NCBI RefSeq assembly: GCF_000006565.2
Contig: NC_031475.1
Coordinates: 4,821,601-4,885,600, forward strand
Direction: 5' to 3'
Source of the DNA: Toxoplasma gondii ME49
Lineage: Eukaryota > Apicomplexa > Conoidasida > Eucoccidiorida > Sarcocystidae
Length of the DNA: 64,000 bases
Each line of letters opens with the position of its first letter. The stretch's first letter is position 1. Under the pieces are notes generated by a model, which saw only the letters and a list, made by a program, of their open reading frames with translations, ran no database searches and was not told where the DNA came from. Made by a program: the position numbers and the translations under genes. Shown here piece after piece: positions 34,401-47,502 of the stretch.

Positions 34401-37400
34401 AATGGTTGCTGTATACCACCACCCCACTGGACTACTGAAGACTGCCCTTCAGCATCCAGGCTTACGCCCGAGGGAATGCACAGACTTCCTTGAGGGAGAG
34501 GGGCTCTTGAAAAGAGCGCAACAAGTGCGTTTGGAGAGCGATCAATCGCTGTTCGTGTTTAGTGAGTCCTTCCTCCTCTCCTTGGTCCTGTAGTGAACAG
34601 GTTGCTTGCTTTCGTCCGAAATCAGGATCAAAGCGTAATTCACTGCCTGCATGCTGGGGTTCTGCCGTGGCCTTGTAGCGTCTCGGGGAGGCGTCTGCGG
34701 CCCTGGGTAGAGCCGGAGAGAAAGAGCGAGCAAGCGAGGAATAGAACGAAGACTGTATCATCTCGTATTGTCTCCATTTTTGCACAGAATCTTTTAGGAG
34801 TATTGGAGGACGAGGATGTGCCTCTCTGGCAGCTGGAGGCTCTCGGGAAATTCTTCTTCCTCGCCGTGAGAGTACGTGATCAAAAAAACAAAGTGTGAGA
34901 ACGTCTCTCTCTGAGACTCACTGTGTCCTGTCACTCTTGGTGACTGAGTCGAGGAGTGTATTACGGACAGTGGAAAAGGCGCAGCGGTGCGTCCCAGAGC
35001 CAGCACTGTTCGACACTCAGGGGAACCATCTTGAAGCTCTGGATTCATCTGGATGCATGCACTGGACACCACGTATTCATATATATCAGAGATATTGGGG
35101 AATCCCGCTGGCGTCCTTATTTGCACAACGCCGTGAAGTTTGATGCTCTTCGTCCACTCCTGCGCCTGGGATAACCGGTTAGGAAAGATGGGACGCTAGG
35201 ATCCTCGGACTGCATACGCTTCTCCATGTCGGCTCACTGGCAATCCAAAATAGACACATTTACTCGCGGCCGTTGCTGAACGCCCCCCAGGCCAAGCTGT
35301 GAAGAAAGAAGTCGTTCAACTGAGGAGTTGATCAGTCTTCCGGACACTATACGGATGAATAGAATCTTCGAAAAGCGACGGAACGCGTTAGGGTCGAGAA
35401 GGGCGGCTTTCGGCGAAGCAAGGAGGACGAACGTTTTTATTTTCATTGCATTCAAAAACGCCGGCAGAGCACGCCACCCGTCCGGCGACGAAGAATATTT
35501 TTCCTGATTTAGAATCCTTCTCTCGCGACCAAGCAAGCCACACGACGCGTGTCTCTTTGCATGCACTTTGTCCGTTGTGTCTTGAACAGAGTTCTTCCGG
35601 AGTCCGCAGGAACAGACTCGCCTGTCCGACATGCGGCGAGTAGACTCCAGAAGGCTCGGCTGTCTCGTGTGTACCCACCAGGGGGAAAAGTCTTTTATCC
35701 AAGCAGCGCGAATAGTGCCCCAGCTTGGAGTCCATCTCTTGATTTTGTACCGGCCCTAAGGTTCGCCGGGGAAACGCAGGCCAGATGAAAACAGCTCAGA
35801 TCGTAGTCGGATTGTGTCGTTCTGCTGTTCGCTCTTCAGCTGTCGCTTTCCTCTCCGGCCCCTCTGACTCTCGAGCTTCAACAGTTTCTGCGCGCCTGCG
35901 TGTCTTCGCCCCTCTCTCTCGCTCACCGCTGCCGAGTTTTCCTCGCTCCCTTTTTTCGACAGCCTGAGTTTTCTCTCTCTTCTCAAGACGCCCAAGATGG
36001 CCGCCTGACTGGGAATGTCGTCAGTCTCGCCGATGCGTTTCTCTGGAGATCCCTCAAGGTCAGGCGAGGGGGAAGAAGAGAGAAGAGCACGACATCAAAG
36101 AGATGTCGGAAAGCAAGCTTGGAAAGTCACCTAGACCCATAGGGCAGAGAAACGTCTCTTCCTCGTATCGTCTCGCCCCCGTTCAACTGTGTGCTTTTCT
36201 CTGGAAATCAACACAGCTTACTGTCTCTGCTGTTTCGACGATACGATGTTGTGGGGAAATTCTTTCACAGGCGAATCCGTTTGTGAAAGTGCTTCGCAAA
36301 ATGCCCCTTGAACGTCTCTCGAAAAGAACTCACTTTGTGAAAAAGGTTGATATACAGGTCCTCTCATAGAAAACCTTTTCTCGAAACAGCCTCGCTGAGC
36401 GCCCGTGGAAGCGTGTCTCCGCGACCTCGTGCCAGGGGAAAGTTTCACTTTTATCTTCTTCTCCACGAACAACGGACGAAAATGACGCGCGCCGCACTGT
36501 GTGACTCGAGGTACCCACAGGTCGAATCTGTCTTTCTCTGTCTTGTGCGCCGTCGCAGAGCCCCAACTGGCGCGTGAGGTTCAACGCGGTCTGCCTGTGG
36601 CAGCTCGTGTCGTCTTCGCATCTCTCACTGCAGCAGCAGCACTCTCAGTTGTGAGTCTTTTTCGTTGTAGCTCGTTTCTTAGTAAGGCCTGGATTGCCTT
36701 CTCCCTCACAGGCCGGTGTCAGCTTTTTGTCCTGGAAAGCGATCTGTTGGGGTCGGAAACAGACTCGAGAGCGAAATCAGGAGGCAAACTCGTCTGTCGT
36801 CAGCCTGTCGCTGAGCAGCCGCAGAAATACGAAGAACTGTCTCGAGATCCTTTGCAGCGAAGCGGCTGCAGAACGGCGTTGTCTAAGACGCCACCCAAAG
36901 CTCTTGCTGGAATTGTTTTTCGTTTCACACCCACTTCATCGCCATCCGGATTCGCATGTCACTACAGCGGCATCTGTCTATCTCTCTGGATATACAGAGG
37001 TCGGCCTCTGCTTCTATACTTAACAATGCATATGAATGTGACTTGGACCTTATAACGCGTTCCTCTCTCTACAGATCTGCGTCTGTATGAATATGAGGAA
37101 TAGGAAGGTGCTTGTGGAGCGTAGGTAGACTTTTTCTCTGGTGCAGACAGTGTGTTTGCGCCCTTTGGTGCGATGATGTCCCCCGTCGCCAAAGCCGGAT
37201 ACTCTCCAGATAGTTTCGACAGAAACGTCGCTCATGCGGTCCAGAGAAAGGCCGTTTGTTCGCGGACCCGTGGCAACGGCGACCATGCTTTTTTACTGAG
37301 ACAACGGAGGCTAGAAACAGGGGAGACACTGATTCCTTTGCCGACGTTTTTGCCAGGGGTCAAGAATCGGTTAGGAGTTCCAGGAGCGCTTGCATCGTCA

Positions 37401-40400
37401 GAACCTTTCTACCAGTTCCAACGTGGAACCCTCGGAACGTTCGTCGTGATGTTTCGTTGAGTGTAACGAGGCGGAAAAAAACGCCGAGTCGCGAGACGGA
37501 ACTTTTTGTGTCTTCGTTTCGTGGGTATTCCACGCGGTAGTCAGACAGCCACCCGTGTAGTCCCTGCAGTTTCCCGGTCTCTGTACACCCCGCAAACTCG
37601 GCCCCGCTATGCCTCTCGTGAGTTTCTCCTTTCAATGCCTCTTGTCGAGTTCCTTCTCGAGCATCTGCCTTCGTGTCTTCGCGTTTATGTCTTTCGCTCT
37701 TTCCTTCTCTTCGGCGGTCACAAGATTTCATGGAGAACCGGAACCTCGTCTGTTTGATGGCCGTCTATCCCCGCATATATCCAGTCATTCAAGATGCATT
37801 TCTCTATCCCAGACTTCCTAGGATGACCCAGAGATAAACCTGCTTTCTTGGCTTTTTCGCAGCTTCCTGGCGACACTCAAACAGACGCTGGAAGACCCGT
37901 CGCCGTCGGTTCGTTTGGCAACTGCGGCCTTTGTCTCTTCTCTTCTTCGTCGCTGCTGCACCTCTGCCGCGCTTCCGCCCTCGTCACAGATGCGCGCGCA
38001 GATCCTCTCTTCTTCGCACCTCCCTCGCGAAGCCGAGACACAAAGCGGCATCTGGCTTCTGTCGCCAGAAGTCTTTTCTTCTCTCCTGGATTTCCTTCTC
38101 TCTGCCGCAGCCGACAAGTCAGCCCCGCTCGTGAGAGCTCAGGCTCTCCTGGCTATCCAAGGCGTCGCGCAGCCTGTCTGTTCCACCGAGGGCGACACTG
38201 GGCCTCTCCAACTTCTCGAAGGTCGAGAGCGATCTGCCGATTCACGTTCTCCTGAGGGTGGCGAAGGTACCTCGTCGGGGACCTCAAGTCGGAAAACGCA
38301 GCTGGCTCGCGATGCCGCGCATGCAGCAGCGAGAAAAGCCATTCTCGACCTCGCTCCTCGTCTCTGGTCGATGCTTCACGACGCCTCGCCCTGCGTGCGG
38401 CTAGCGGCGGCGATGCTCATCCAGGGGAGCGGAGGTGTGTGTCGAGGAGAAACCAAGAAAAGGAGCCTCTCTGGAGACGCAACATGGGACGGGGTCTCAC
38501 AGAAGAAATACAGAGGGGCGGCGGGGATTTGTGGCGACGCGGAGAGAGCTGCAGGACGGACGGACGGAGAGGCGAAAGACGCGAGAGAGGAAGTAAGCTG
38601 TGGGCCAGACCTGTGGGAGACGGAAGACAGGGAGAGGAACGCGAGAGAGGACGGAGAGCCCCGAGTTAGAGAGTACGTTTGGAGCCGGTGCACGCGGGAC
38701 TTCCTTATCGGCCTGCTGTCTGGACAGCACACGGAGCGCGTCACGGGGGTCGCTTTCTTGAAAAGGCGGCAAACTGGAGACAAGCACAACGAGCAGTCGG
38801 AAGGTCGCTGCGGGGCTGAGAGGCCCTCGACAGAATTGTATCAAAGAGGAGAATCTGAGGGGACAGAGAAGTCGAAAGAGCGTCCCGGAGCTCCGTGGGG
38901 AACGGGGGCTGAAGGGGCGAGTGGAGGAGCGGATGGGAGTGCGCAGGGCGACCGGCCGGAGGCACGCAGGTCGAGAAAACGCAAGACGGCGGCGGCCTTC
39001 GCCTCCGCTTTCGCCTCCACTGTGCAGATCGCTGGCGAGGCAGGAGAAAGTCCTTTCGGAGTTGCAGCCCTGTGGCAAGGAGACAAAGACGGAACTCTCC
39101 TTGACTCCACTGCCACCGCTGCGGAACTGCACACCGCCGGACCCATGGAGGTGTCTCGACAGCTCGCCAGACAGCTGCTATTTCAGCTCTTCAAAGCTCC
39201 CCTCCAGGAACAAGTGAGAGAAGGAACAGGCCGTTTTGAATGGGGTTGTCTGGCATTTAGGCGGCGTAAAACACAGCTTCTATCCAAAACAGGTGGACTG
39301 TTGGTATCTTGTCCCCCCGTTTTAGTCTAGGGTCACTGAGACTCGAGCCATATGTTGCCAGGCAGGTCCGGGAGCTGAAACCTAACATGACTTAGCTGAT
39401 CTGAATGACACAGGGTGCACTCGTATCCCTACTTAGCTCGCTGCGGACTGAGGACCCGACCAGCCAACTTCACGAACGGTACTAGAAAAAAGAGGAGTTC
39501 GCGCGGCGCCCTGGGAAAACCTCGTTTGTTCGGAGATGTGAGGCTGTGGCGACTTCTTATCCTCTTAGCGCACTCGTTGTCCTTCTCGACGTCGCTGTGA
39601 AAGGCCTCGCTGTACCTCCTGCCTCGCAGTCTCCCCACACTTTACGTCTGGAGTGGCTGTGGGCTTCGCACTGAGAGACGAGACCTCAGCCCGCGTGGCG
39701 AGCCGGTCGCGGCTGAACTTCCTAAACAGGAAGCCGCCGAGCCTGGGGCGCACGACACAGCTGCTTGTTCTTTGCCGTCCCCCAACAGGCAGAAGGAGAG
39801 CCTTTTTATCGGGTTCTTCGCATTCGTCGGTCCCTTGCTTTGTCACGTCTGATGCATGCACATGACTCGCGAGTCGACGCAAACGACGCGGAATCACATG
39901 TGCGAGCAGTACCACTCTACAGTCGGGTTCCGACGCGTTTCTCGCCCCCAAAACGTCGTCCACTTGCCCTGGTCTTTATCCCACAGTTCTCTCACAAGCG
40001 TTGTAGAATCGAGAGAAAGCATACGTCTCCCCCCTGGCGGCAGTACTCAAAGCAGTACTCAAATTGGCACCGGAAGCCATGCCCTCGAACCTCCACGATG
40101 CTCTTCTACGCAGTCTCCTTGGCTTCGTCACGCATCGTCTCACCTGACATATATATATATATATATATATATATGTGTATAAATGCGCGTAAGAGACACA
40201 GACAAATGTGCGTATTCTCTCCTGTTTGTTTTCTCTGGTGTGTACGCGTCAGGCTTTCCAGGTGAAGGGGCTTTGTCGAACGCATGCGCCTCTGGTGTAC
40301 GCGTTGGCAGCTCACGTGGGCGCTTGTGCGTGCTTGTCAGAGCCCTTTGGTTCTCGCGTTTTTTCTGGGTCTTCTCTGTCGGCTTCCGAAGAAGAGAGGC

Positions 40401-43400
40401 AATGCTCGGGGCAGAGTTGCCGGCCTGGCATCAGCTACGTGGACCGCTGCAAACTGGGAGTTGCTCTCTTCTCTCAAGTTCGTGCCGAGATTGTCGCCTA
40501 CGAGAAGGCAAAGAGGCGGGTGAGACATCGCGAGGCGCGGCCGAGTTCTGAGACGAGAGACGCGACGAAAATCCGAGAGAAAGAGTCGCCTTCTCCGCGG
40601 CCATTTCCGTATTATCGAGGCTCGCTCTTGATCGAGTGGCAGGCGCAACTCGCGATGAGTGCGCAGCTCCTCAGACCCCACTGTTTAAACAGGGACGAGA
40701 AGCTTCTGGAGGAACAGCCGCTTCTGCGGCGATTCATCGTCAACAGCATTCCGGTGAGACTCTCGGAGCAGACGTCACGCGAGCCATACACGGCCTAACG
40801 GGAGGAGAGACTGAACCTGCGATAGACAAGTGTATCTGGAATGATTGTAGATTAGTGGGTAAATGTCAAACGTAAGAATCTCAGGTTTTCCATGAACTCT
40901 ACGCCTAGAACACGACCGAATTGGAGCAGCCGCAGTGTCACAGGATGATGAAACAAATCTAAGACCTGTGGCTGTCTTCAGCAGTCCAGTGGGGTGGTGT
41001 GTGGAAACCACGAGACAGTTCTCTCAAATCCCCCTGGCGTACCTCTTGGCTTTGCTGAGCGACAAGAGCTGCATCAAGTGGAACTGACTTCTCCACAGCA
41101 TCTCTGACACATCCGGTGTCTTCGCCGCGTTCCCCTTTTTTCGTCGAGAGCTTTCGTTTTGTCTCTCGAGTCGGGTTCTGTGCACTTTGGTGCGATCTGT
41201 GTTCCGTTTCGCTTTATTCCTTCTCTTTTCCTTTCTCTGTGACAAGCGCGTCCAGCGAAATCGAATAATGCCGATTTTGGAGAATAGTTGTCGGTATAGT
41301 ACACTTCTTTTCCGCAGAGTGCAGAGACTCTTAGAATTCTGTATTTCCATGCATACGTGATAGCGTCAAAGCGATCCAGCTGATAGAAGCACAGGATTCT
41401 GTGTTTCACTCTGTTCTGTCGCAGGAAGAGGACCTTCTGGCGAGTTTGCAAAACACTGCTGGCGGGGCAGTACTTCAGTACAGCTACTGGAGCTTCTTCG
41501 TTTCTCTGCCTTCTTGCGTCACTTGCCCGAGTCCTTCTCCGCTCAACACCGCGTCCTCGCAGCAGCCGTTGACCTCCCGACACTCGGGTCGCAGATACCT
41601 TTTCCCCTCTTCGTTGTTGCCCGCATGCGACATCGAGGCCACCCGCTGGCCTGTCGTCCCGAACTCGCCGAACTCGGCTTTTTCCGGGGCTCAGAGCTCC
41701 GCTGCGGTTGCAGCTGCAGCGGCGGCACCGGTGTCGCCGTACGGGCGTGTGCTGGAATTGTTTATTCGAGAAGTTTCTCGTTTTCTCGATGGTAGAAGAT
41801 GCGCAGCCGTCCACGCGCTTCATGCGTACTCCGCGGCGCACATTTGTCATGCTGTTCTCGCAGCTGCGAGCACCGAAAACCGCTCGCCAGGCACCTGCGG
41901 TGTCCATTTACCCGAGGGGGCCGGGGAGAGACGCGTCGCAGCGGCGCGTCTCGAACGGGTCGGCGGGGGTGAGAGCGCGCCGGAGTGGCGGTGCGGGAGG
42001 TCAGAAAGCCGGGAGCGGTGGGGGCGCCTGTCTGCAGCTGGGGAAAGCGGCCTAGCGGTGCGGGGCCTACGAGTGCGCAGCTGCACGCGTCAAGGCAGCC
42101 GAGCCGTGAGCGAAGAGAGCGGAGCGAGGACAAGGCATGGCGGGGCTGTTCGTCACTCCACCCCCGCCCACCGCCAGCCTCAGAAGACTCCAGCGGATGG
42201 CGAGGGCCCACTGAGGAGAACAGAAGAGCTGGAGGACGTCTGCGAGGGGAGAAAACGACGGTGTCTTCGCGTCGAGCGAGAAGGAGATGAAGGGAAAAGG
42301 CGTCGGGGCCGAAAGGGGCCTCAAGGGGAGACTGGAAGTGAAAAAGATGGACGAGGCCTCGATGGGTCTTGCGGAGAAAGACGTCGAGGCGAGAGGGGAA
42401 AGGGAGAGGAGTCCAGTTGCCAACGCGATGAGGCAGATGGAGTCATGACCTTGACGTATTCCTCTTCGCCTATGGAGGAGGACGCGCAAGATGTGAACAC
42501 AACGTCTCCCGCAGAAAGCGAGTCGGTCTCTGCCTCCGTGTGTCTTTCGGCTTCGCACTTGCACCGGGGTCAAGTAGCTGAGGCCGCCCCGGAGGGGTGC
42601 CCCCTGCCTAGTTGGCTGCAAAAGAGATCGGAAGCTGAGGTGGACTCCGCGCTCTTCCTCGACGTTTTGCTGCCTTTTCTTCTTCGAGATGCTCGGCTGA
42701 GGCGTTGGCTCTCCCTCCAACTCGCGCGCACCCTTCTCCCTCTCGTGGCGACTCTCGACCAGCAAAGACAGCTGCTGGCGGGGGAAGTATCTGCTCACGA
42801 GCCATCTGAAGCTTCTTGCGCCGATGAACGCCGAGAAAGGTTTGTCGGTCTCTCTGCTTCAGGGCCGACAGCCTCCGCGGACGAGGGGAGACGCGAGAAC
42901 CATTTCTGTGCTGCTGTGGAGCGACCTCCTGAATCCGCCCGCAGAGAACGCGGAACTCGATATGAGGTTCAGAGGCGCAGCAGAGAGTCGCAGGCGCGGA
43001 GAGTTTCCGTGGAGCCTGGAGAAAGCAGAAACCCCCTGCCCTGTTCGACAGAAAACGGCAGGTCCTCGTCTCCTAGAGGCCCGACACTGCGCAGCAGTGG
43101 AGAGGAGAGAACGCATACAGATGAAAGAAGAAAGAAGACCCTGACGAGGCGCCAGAAAGCTCTGCTGGAGCAGAAGGCGGCGCGCGAGAGCGGGGGCGAG
43201 TCCAGGGCAGAGAGGGAGGAAACTGCATGCACTGATTCACAGAAACGTGGCGGGAGAAGCGCAGACGACAGTCGCGAGAAGCAGCGAGGAGACGTTGAAG
43301 AATCCGAGGCAGCCAGCGAGGATTCAGAGGACGAAACGAGCGAAGAGGACGACCTGAAAGACGAAGATTTTCAACTGGGAAGCACGCGACGGACGAAAAG

Positions 43401-46400
43401 AAGAAAATGGGAGGCACACGGTCGCGGGGCCACTAAGAAACTCAAGGGAGACGCGCTGTCTCCAGAGAAACAGAAACCAAACTCTACTGGCGATTCCGCC
43501 TTCGAGCGGCAGCAAGAATTGCTCTGCAAAGCGCTCAGGCAAACACCAGTTCCGCAGTGCTTCGCCTTGTCCTACCGCGGGTCTGCGCCTGTCTCAGATT
43601 CTGTCGGCTCCTCGCTGGGCGCCTCTTCTTCTCCACTCAACTCTTCATCTCCACTCAGTCCTTCTTCGGCACTGACTCCTTCTTTTCTGTCTCTTCCCGC
43701 CTTCGTCGCCGCGCTCGAAATTGTGGCCTTGCTGCGGCACCTGCCTCTTGGCCGCGAGATCCTCGTAGGTCTTGAGGGGCCTCTCCACACCTCAGGCGAC
43801 AACTCAGAAGCCGACCGGTCCGTGTCCGCGGACTCCCGCGAAGACAGGAAGCCTTTGGACCTTCTCGCCCCTTTGCCGCTCCACGGCCTGTTGATGCACG
43901 CAGGCGTCGCGTTCCTTCGAGCTCTCGGAGAGCTGTTGCGCCGCCGCGCCTTCCAGGTGCCTGGCTCGGCTGCCGTTTTGTCTCTGCAGGAATTCGGAGC
44001 AGACGATGCAGTTGAGAGTGTGAGCAATCCGCCGCTGCCTCTGGAGATATTCTCGCTGGGTGCAAACGCGCGGTCTGCGGCGTCTAAACACCGACCGCAG
44101 GCGCCGCTCCAGGCCCTGCTCCGGCAGTTCCCTCGCGAGCGACTCACACTTCAAAGATTTCTCTTCAAGCGCGCTCTTGATGTCTTCTGCAGTCTGGGAC
44201 AACTCGCCTCAGTGTACCCGCGCCAGATCTCAGAAATCGCGGTGAGTGTCTGTTTTTCCAAACCCTGGGAACAAACCTAAGTCATTTCTGAAAAGGAAAA
44301 AAGCCTGCCTATGCCCACGTCTCCCTGTTGTTTATCCGGCCGGACTCGAAACGAGGTGAGCAGTCCCGGGCCGCCACTGGTGGAGTTTGCAACGTGGCAT
44401 GGCTAGCACCCGCTCTAAGCGTCTTCCACGTGTGGTAGTTTTAGAGAGATGTGGAGAGAGAGAGTATTCGTTCTAGGTCTCCTCGTTCGAGAAGAAAAAG
44501 TGGAAGCAAAAGAAAAGAAATACCAAGTTGGTTGCTCCATACTGACCATTTGAGTCTTCTCAGGTGCTGAATCCGACACTCGTCGAATTCGGTCGGCTGC
44601 TGGAGCCTCTCTCCACCGTCTCTCGCTGTCTATGGCGAGAAGCACAGGTCGTGCCCAGGACGCTGTCTCTCCTTTCTTCTGGCGGCTCCGGAGAAGAACG
44701 CATGCGGAGGTTTGCAGCTTCCAGAGAAGAGCAAGGAGGCGAAGATTCTCCCGCGGTTCAGGCGCCACCTCGCGGTCACCAGTGTCGCCTCAGGACTTGC
44801 GGCATTTCCTGTGAAGTCGACGGGACAGGGGATCGAGGAGAGGTAACCGCGGGGCAGCAAAGCATGCGTGGGCCATCATCTGGGAAATGTGGGGATTCTA
44901 CAAACCAGCAGAACATGATTGCAGGGGACAAAGCAGCGGCTCTCAAACGTTGGCGGCGCAACATTCACCTCATCCTCGAAATTTACGGGTGAGTCTGGCG
45001 AGGGGAGGCGACTGGAATGAGAAATGCACATCTGGCAAGCATGTAGGAGAGCTGGTTTCAGGGAGACAGTCCAGGTGATTCGTCTCGTATTTTTTGTTCT
45101 CCAGAATGAAAAGAAATGAGCTTTTGAGAGACATCTATGGGGCATCGACGGAATGAGGCGCTTTGAAATTGTTAACAAGAAACGACACGCTTCATTTGGT
45201 CACTGAACTGACCGCCAGAGATTGTGCGGTCCAGAAGCAGTCTGCGGTCAGGGGCAGAAATGAACAGCAACCCAGACCGGCGATATCAACTCGGCTTCGC
45301 ACCCGGGAATATGACAGCTGAGTCAGGCAGCCTGGACAGGTTGCACACTGGGCGGAAGCGATACATTTCCGGCGAACTGAGAATCAAAGTCGTCATTCTA
45401 CAAAGTAGTACCCAGCGCCTGAGACACTGTCAGGGGGGGATGCTACACACCGTCATTTCTCACACGCGGATGCCGTTATCGTCCAAGCACCCAGCTAGTT
45501 ATCGCCAGTTATCGAGAGACACTCACGAGCCCGAAATCGTGACTTGTGTGCCCTGCCTGGTTTATCCCCTCTGTGTTTGTCGCCAGAGTCGTGTGCGAGC
45601 ACCTCGCTTTCTTCTTCTCAGTGCCCATCTTCTGGGAGCGACACAGAGCCTGTAAAAGCTCAGCTGGGAAGGCGCTTTTTGCGCGTATGCTGGCGCGACT
45701 TCCCACCTTCTTGGAGGCGATGTTCACGTGGGTAGATTTCTTCAAAGGTAAGTGGCGAGCGATGATTTGTTCGGGTCTGGGGGAAACGGCTTTTGCACTC
45801 CCAGTATAAGGGGTACCAAGAAGTTACTATGTAAGCCGTACTGGGCCGGCACTGGGAACACGAAGAATACGGCTGGGTCATGTGGTGTAGGATTTGTCAG
45901 ATTGGAAGTAGATACTGTCTCTGTACACAAGGTCGGCAGTTCACTCTGCTATCGAACTGAGTCTGAAACGTTCCCGATATTGTCATTCTGTTCGTGCTTC
46001 TCTAGCTGGGTGATCTCTAACGAGGGTGCAAAATGCTTCTGAACGAAGGTGAAACGCTCGAGTGACACGTGAATGATTTCCGGGCTAAACTCGTGATGTC
46101 TTCTTGCGGCCTCATCAACTGCCTCGTTCTCCCTTCGAACCGAGTGTGGATCTGCGCTCCCATGATCTGTGGCAAGGTAACAGAGAAACGAAGCCAGTGC
46201 AAAGTTTGGCCGCAGAGCAGCTTAATCTTCTGTGGTCATCTTGATCGAATATGCTTCGTCATTATCGATTATTTTTCATTGACATGTTGATGCCATCAAT
46301 ACTAACGACCCACCGGGTTCGAATCGAGTGAATTTCAACACGGCATAATATGCTAGGACAAACCATATTAGGAAACCTGGGGATGCGCGTGGGTTCTCGG

Positions 46401-47502
46401 GCAAACGAGGACTGTGCGCAGGACCCGATGCAGTGAGCATTTTTAGTCGTTGAGGCAGCTAAACATGGCACTCGGAAACGTAAAGACTCTTGCCTTCGCG
46501 TGCACAGTTTTGCTCCTGGCGTTGCATGTGAGTTTGAGGAGTCTGCCCATGCGCTTTTTGTGGCTTTCTGCGTGCTTCTCAGCGACTTCGGATCGCCTGG
46601 CGGCATTCGAGCACCACACCGAAGGTCTGCAGTCATCCAAAGACGCTCTGGGAGAGAACAGCGCAGCGCGGACGCAGGAGAAACAAGATGGAAGACAGAG
46701 CGACCATGGGAGCTCGAGCGCAAAGGACGAAGTGACTGGTCTGGCTCGCCTGTCCTGGAATAGTGGCGCCTGTGTTGGTCATGCAGTCTGCGATTTTTGG
46801 CAAGACGCCGTGTTGCAGGGTGAACTTTACAGCGAAGACAAAACTCGGAGAGGCAAGACCGGCGACGAACAGCGAGACCAAAATGAGAAACGCTCGCCAG
46901 AACCGAACGTCGAACTCGGCGAGAGTAGGCAACCAGTGGACAAAGAGAATGCTTCCTTTGACACGACACAGGAAGTTCAGTCGCAGAACCAGCGTCCTCT
47001 CTGGGCGCTGAATCGACGTGAGCAGACACAAGAACCCAGGCCATGTGACGGCAAAACAGCGGTGGTGTTGGTTTCTCCCGCAGTGCGGAACGAAAGACAA
47101 CGAGCTCGAGACGACGAAAGCGAGACGGACGCGGTCTCTATGGAAGCACATGCTGTGCAAGTGCTTCGAGTGCTTCTGGCTCGCGGTGGATCCGGGAAAA
47201 TTCAGGCTGCAAAGGTGAGAGACAGAGTTACTAAGCATGGCTTTTTTCGCTGCCCCAGAAATTCCAGTCGCTTATATACGCTTGTTACACCACTGCTGTC
47301 TGATTTCTCGACTAAGCAGAAATATGGCATGTGTAATCGAGGCTGTAACGTTGACAAATTCGGCCCCGGTCATCCACTTTGTCCTGCGTTTTTTGTTCTT
47401 GTGACTTTGTCTCAGCTTACGTCGCTACTGGGGCGTTTCCTGAGAACGTTTCCTGACAATGACACAGTCCGGTCCCTCCTGCACGAGGCTGATCATGAAT
47501 GA
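31462..47502 (+). CDS. NCAPG2: Condensin-II non-SMC subunit G2 (CAP-G2) homologue
   Basis: Proposed exons: 31462-33006, 33792-34196, 34788-34865, 35840-36058, 36559-36650, 37863-39213, 40262-40753, 41425-44241, 44564-44988, 45647-45731, 46459-47214, 47416-47502; about 2,783 residues, over twice the human length. Successive exons follow CAP-G2 order. LLHSLPVHTHQALWLSVVRL matches the N-terminal LLDEL..ELWQRLKNLL. VASWWGRH matches VTWWEKG. FLWRSLK then SPNWRVRFNAVCL match ILWRGLKARNSEVRSNAALL. QTLEDPSPSVRLA matches SLLEDPYPMVRS. WSMLHDASPCVRLAAAML matches YSLHDNSEKVRVAFVDML. VKTLAFACTVLLLALH and LLGRFLRTFPDNDTVRSLLHE match the C-terminus. The HEAT-repeat core is split by acidic/basic inserts, mostly in exons 1, 6 and 8. 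The subunit loads and regulates condensin-II for mitotic chromosome shaping. About 100 residues expected between exons 3 and 4 are unaccounted for. The start (first ATG in the exon-1 frame) and the exon 9-10 junction are uncertain. Confidence 0.85.
33896..33976 (+). repeat. Ser-codon simple repeat in NCAPG2 exon 2
   Basis: TCTTCC, TCGTCT and TCCTCC units encode a run of about 25 mostly Ser residues. The run stays in frame between two conserved CAP-G2 segments. Confidence 0.85.
34411..34447 (+). repeat. Short dispersed repeat, copy A (NCAPG2 intron)
   Basis: CACCACCCCACTGGACTACT followed by GAAGAC and GCC. A near-identical copy lies in inverted orientation at 40971-41005, in a different intron of the same gene. 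Confidence 0.75.
40149..40174. repeat. TA dinucleotide microsatellite in an NCAPG2 intron
   Basis: A pure TA run about 90 bases upstream of the acceptor of the predicted seventh exon. Confidence 0.9.
40971..41005 (-). repeat. Short dispersed repeat, copy B (inverted, NCAPG2 intron)
   Basis: Read on the minus strand this gives CACCACCCCACTGGACTGCT then GAAGACAGCC. Over about 26 bases only two positions differ from the copy at 34411-34447. Confidence 0.75.

Noticed and set aside
37360..37731. 123-codon minus frame inside the NCAPG2 intron
   Set aside because: There is no motif, the opposite strand is also open, and it lies inside a large intron of a well-supported gene.
39653..39963. Possible extra NCAPG2 exon near 39.6 kb
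   Set aside because: A frame reading LVVLLDVAVKGLAV looks protein-like but has no in-phase splice sites. Direct joining of 39213 to 40262 restores the CAP-G2 pattern.
42067..42798. 243-codon minus frame
   Set aside because: It is antisense to the Arg/Glu-rich insert in NCAPG2 exon 8, a common compositional artefact.
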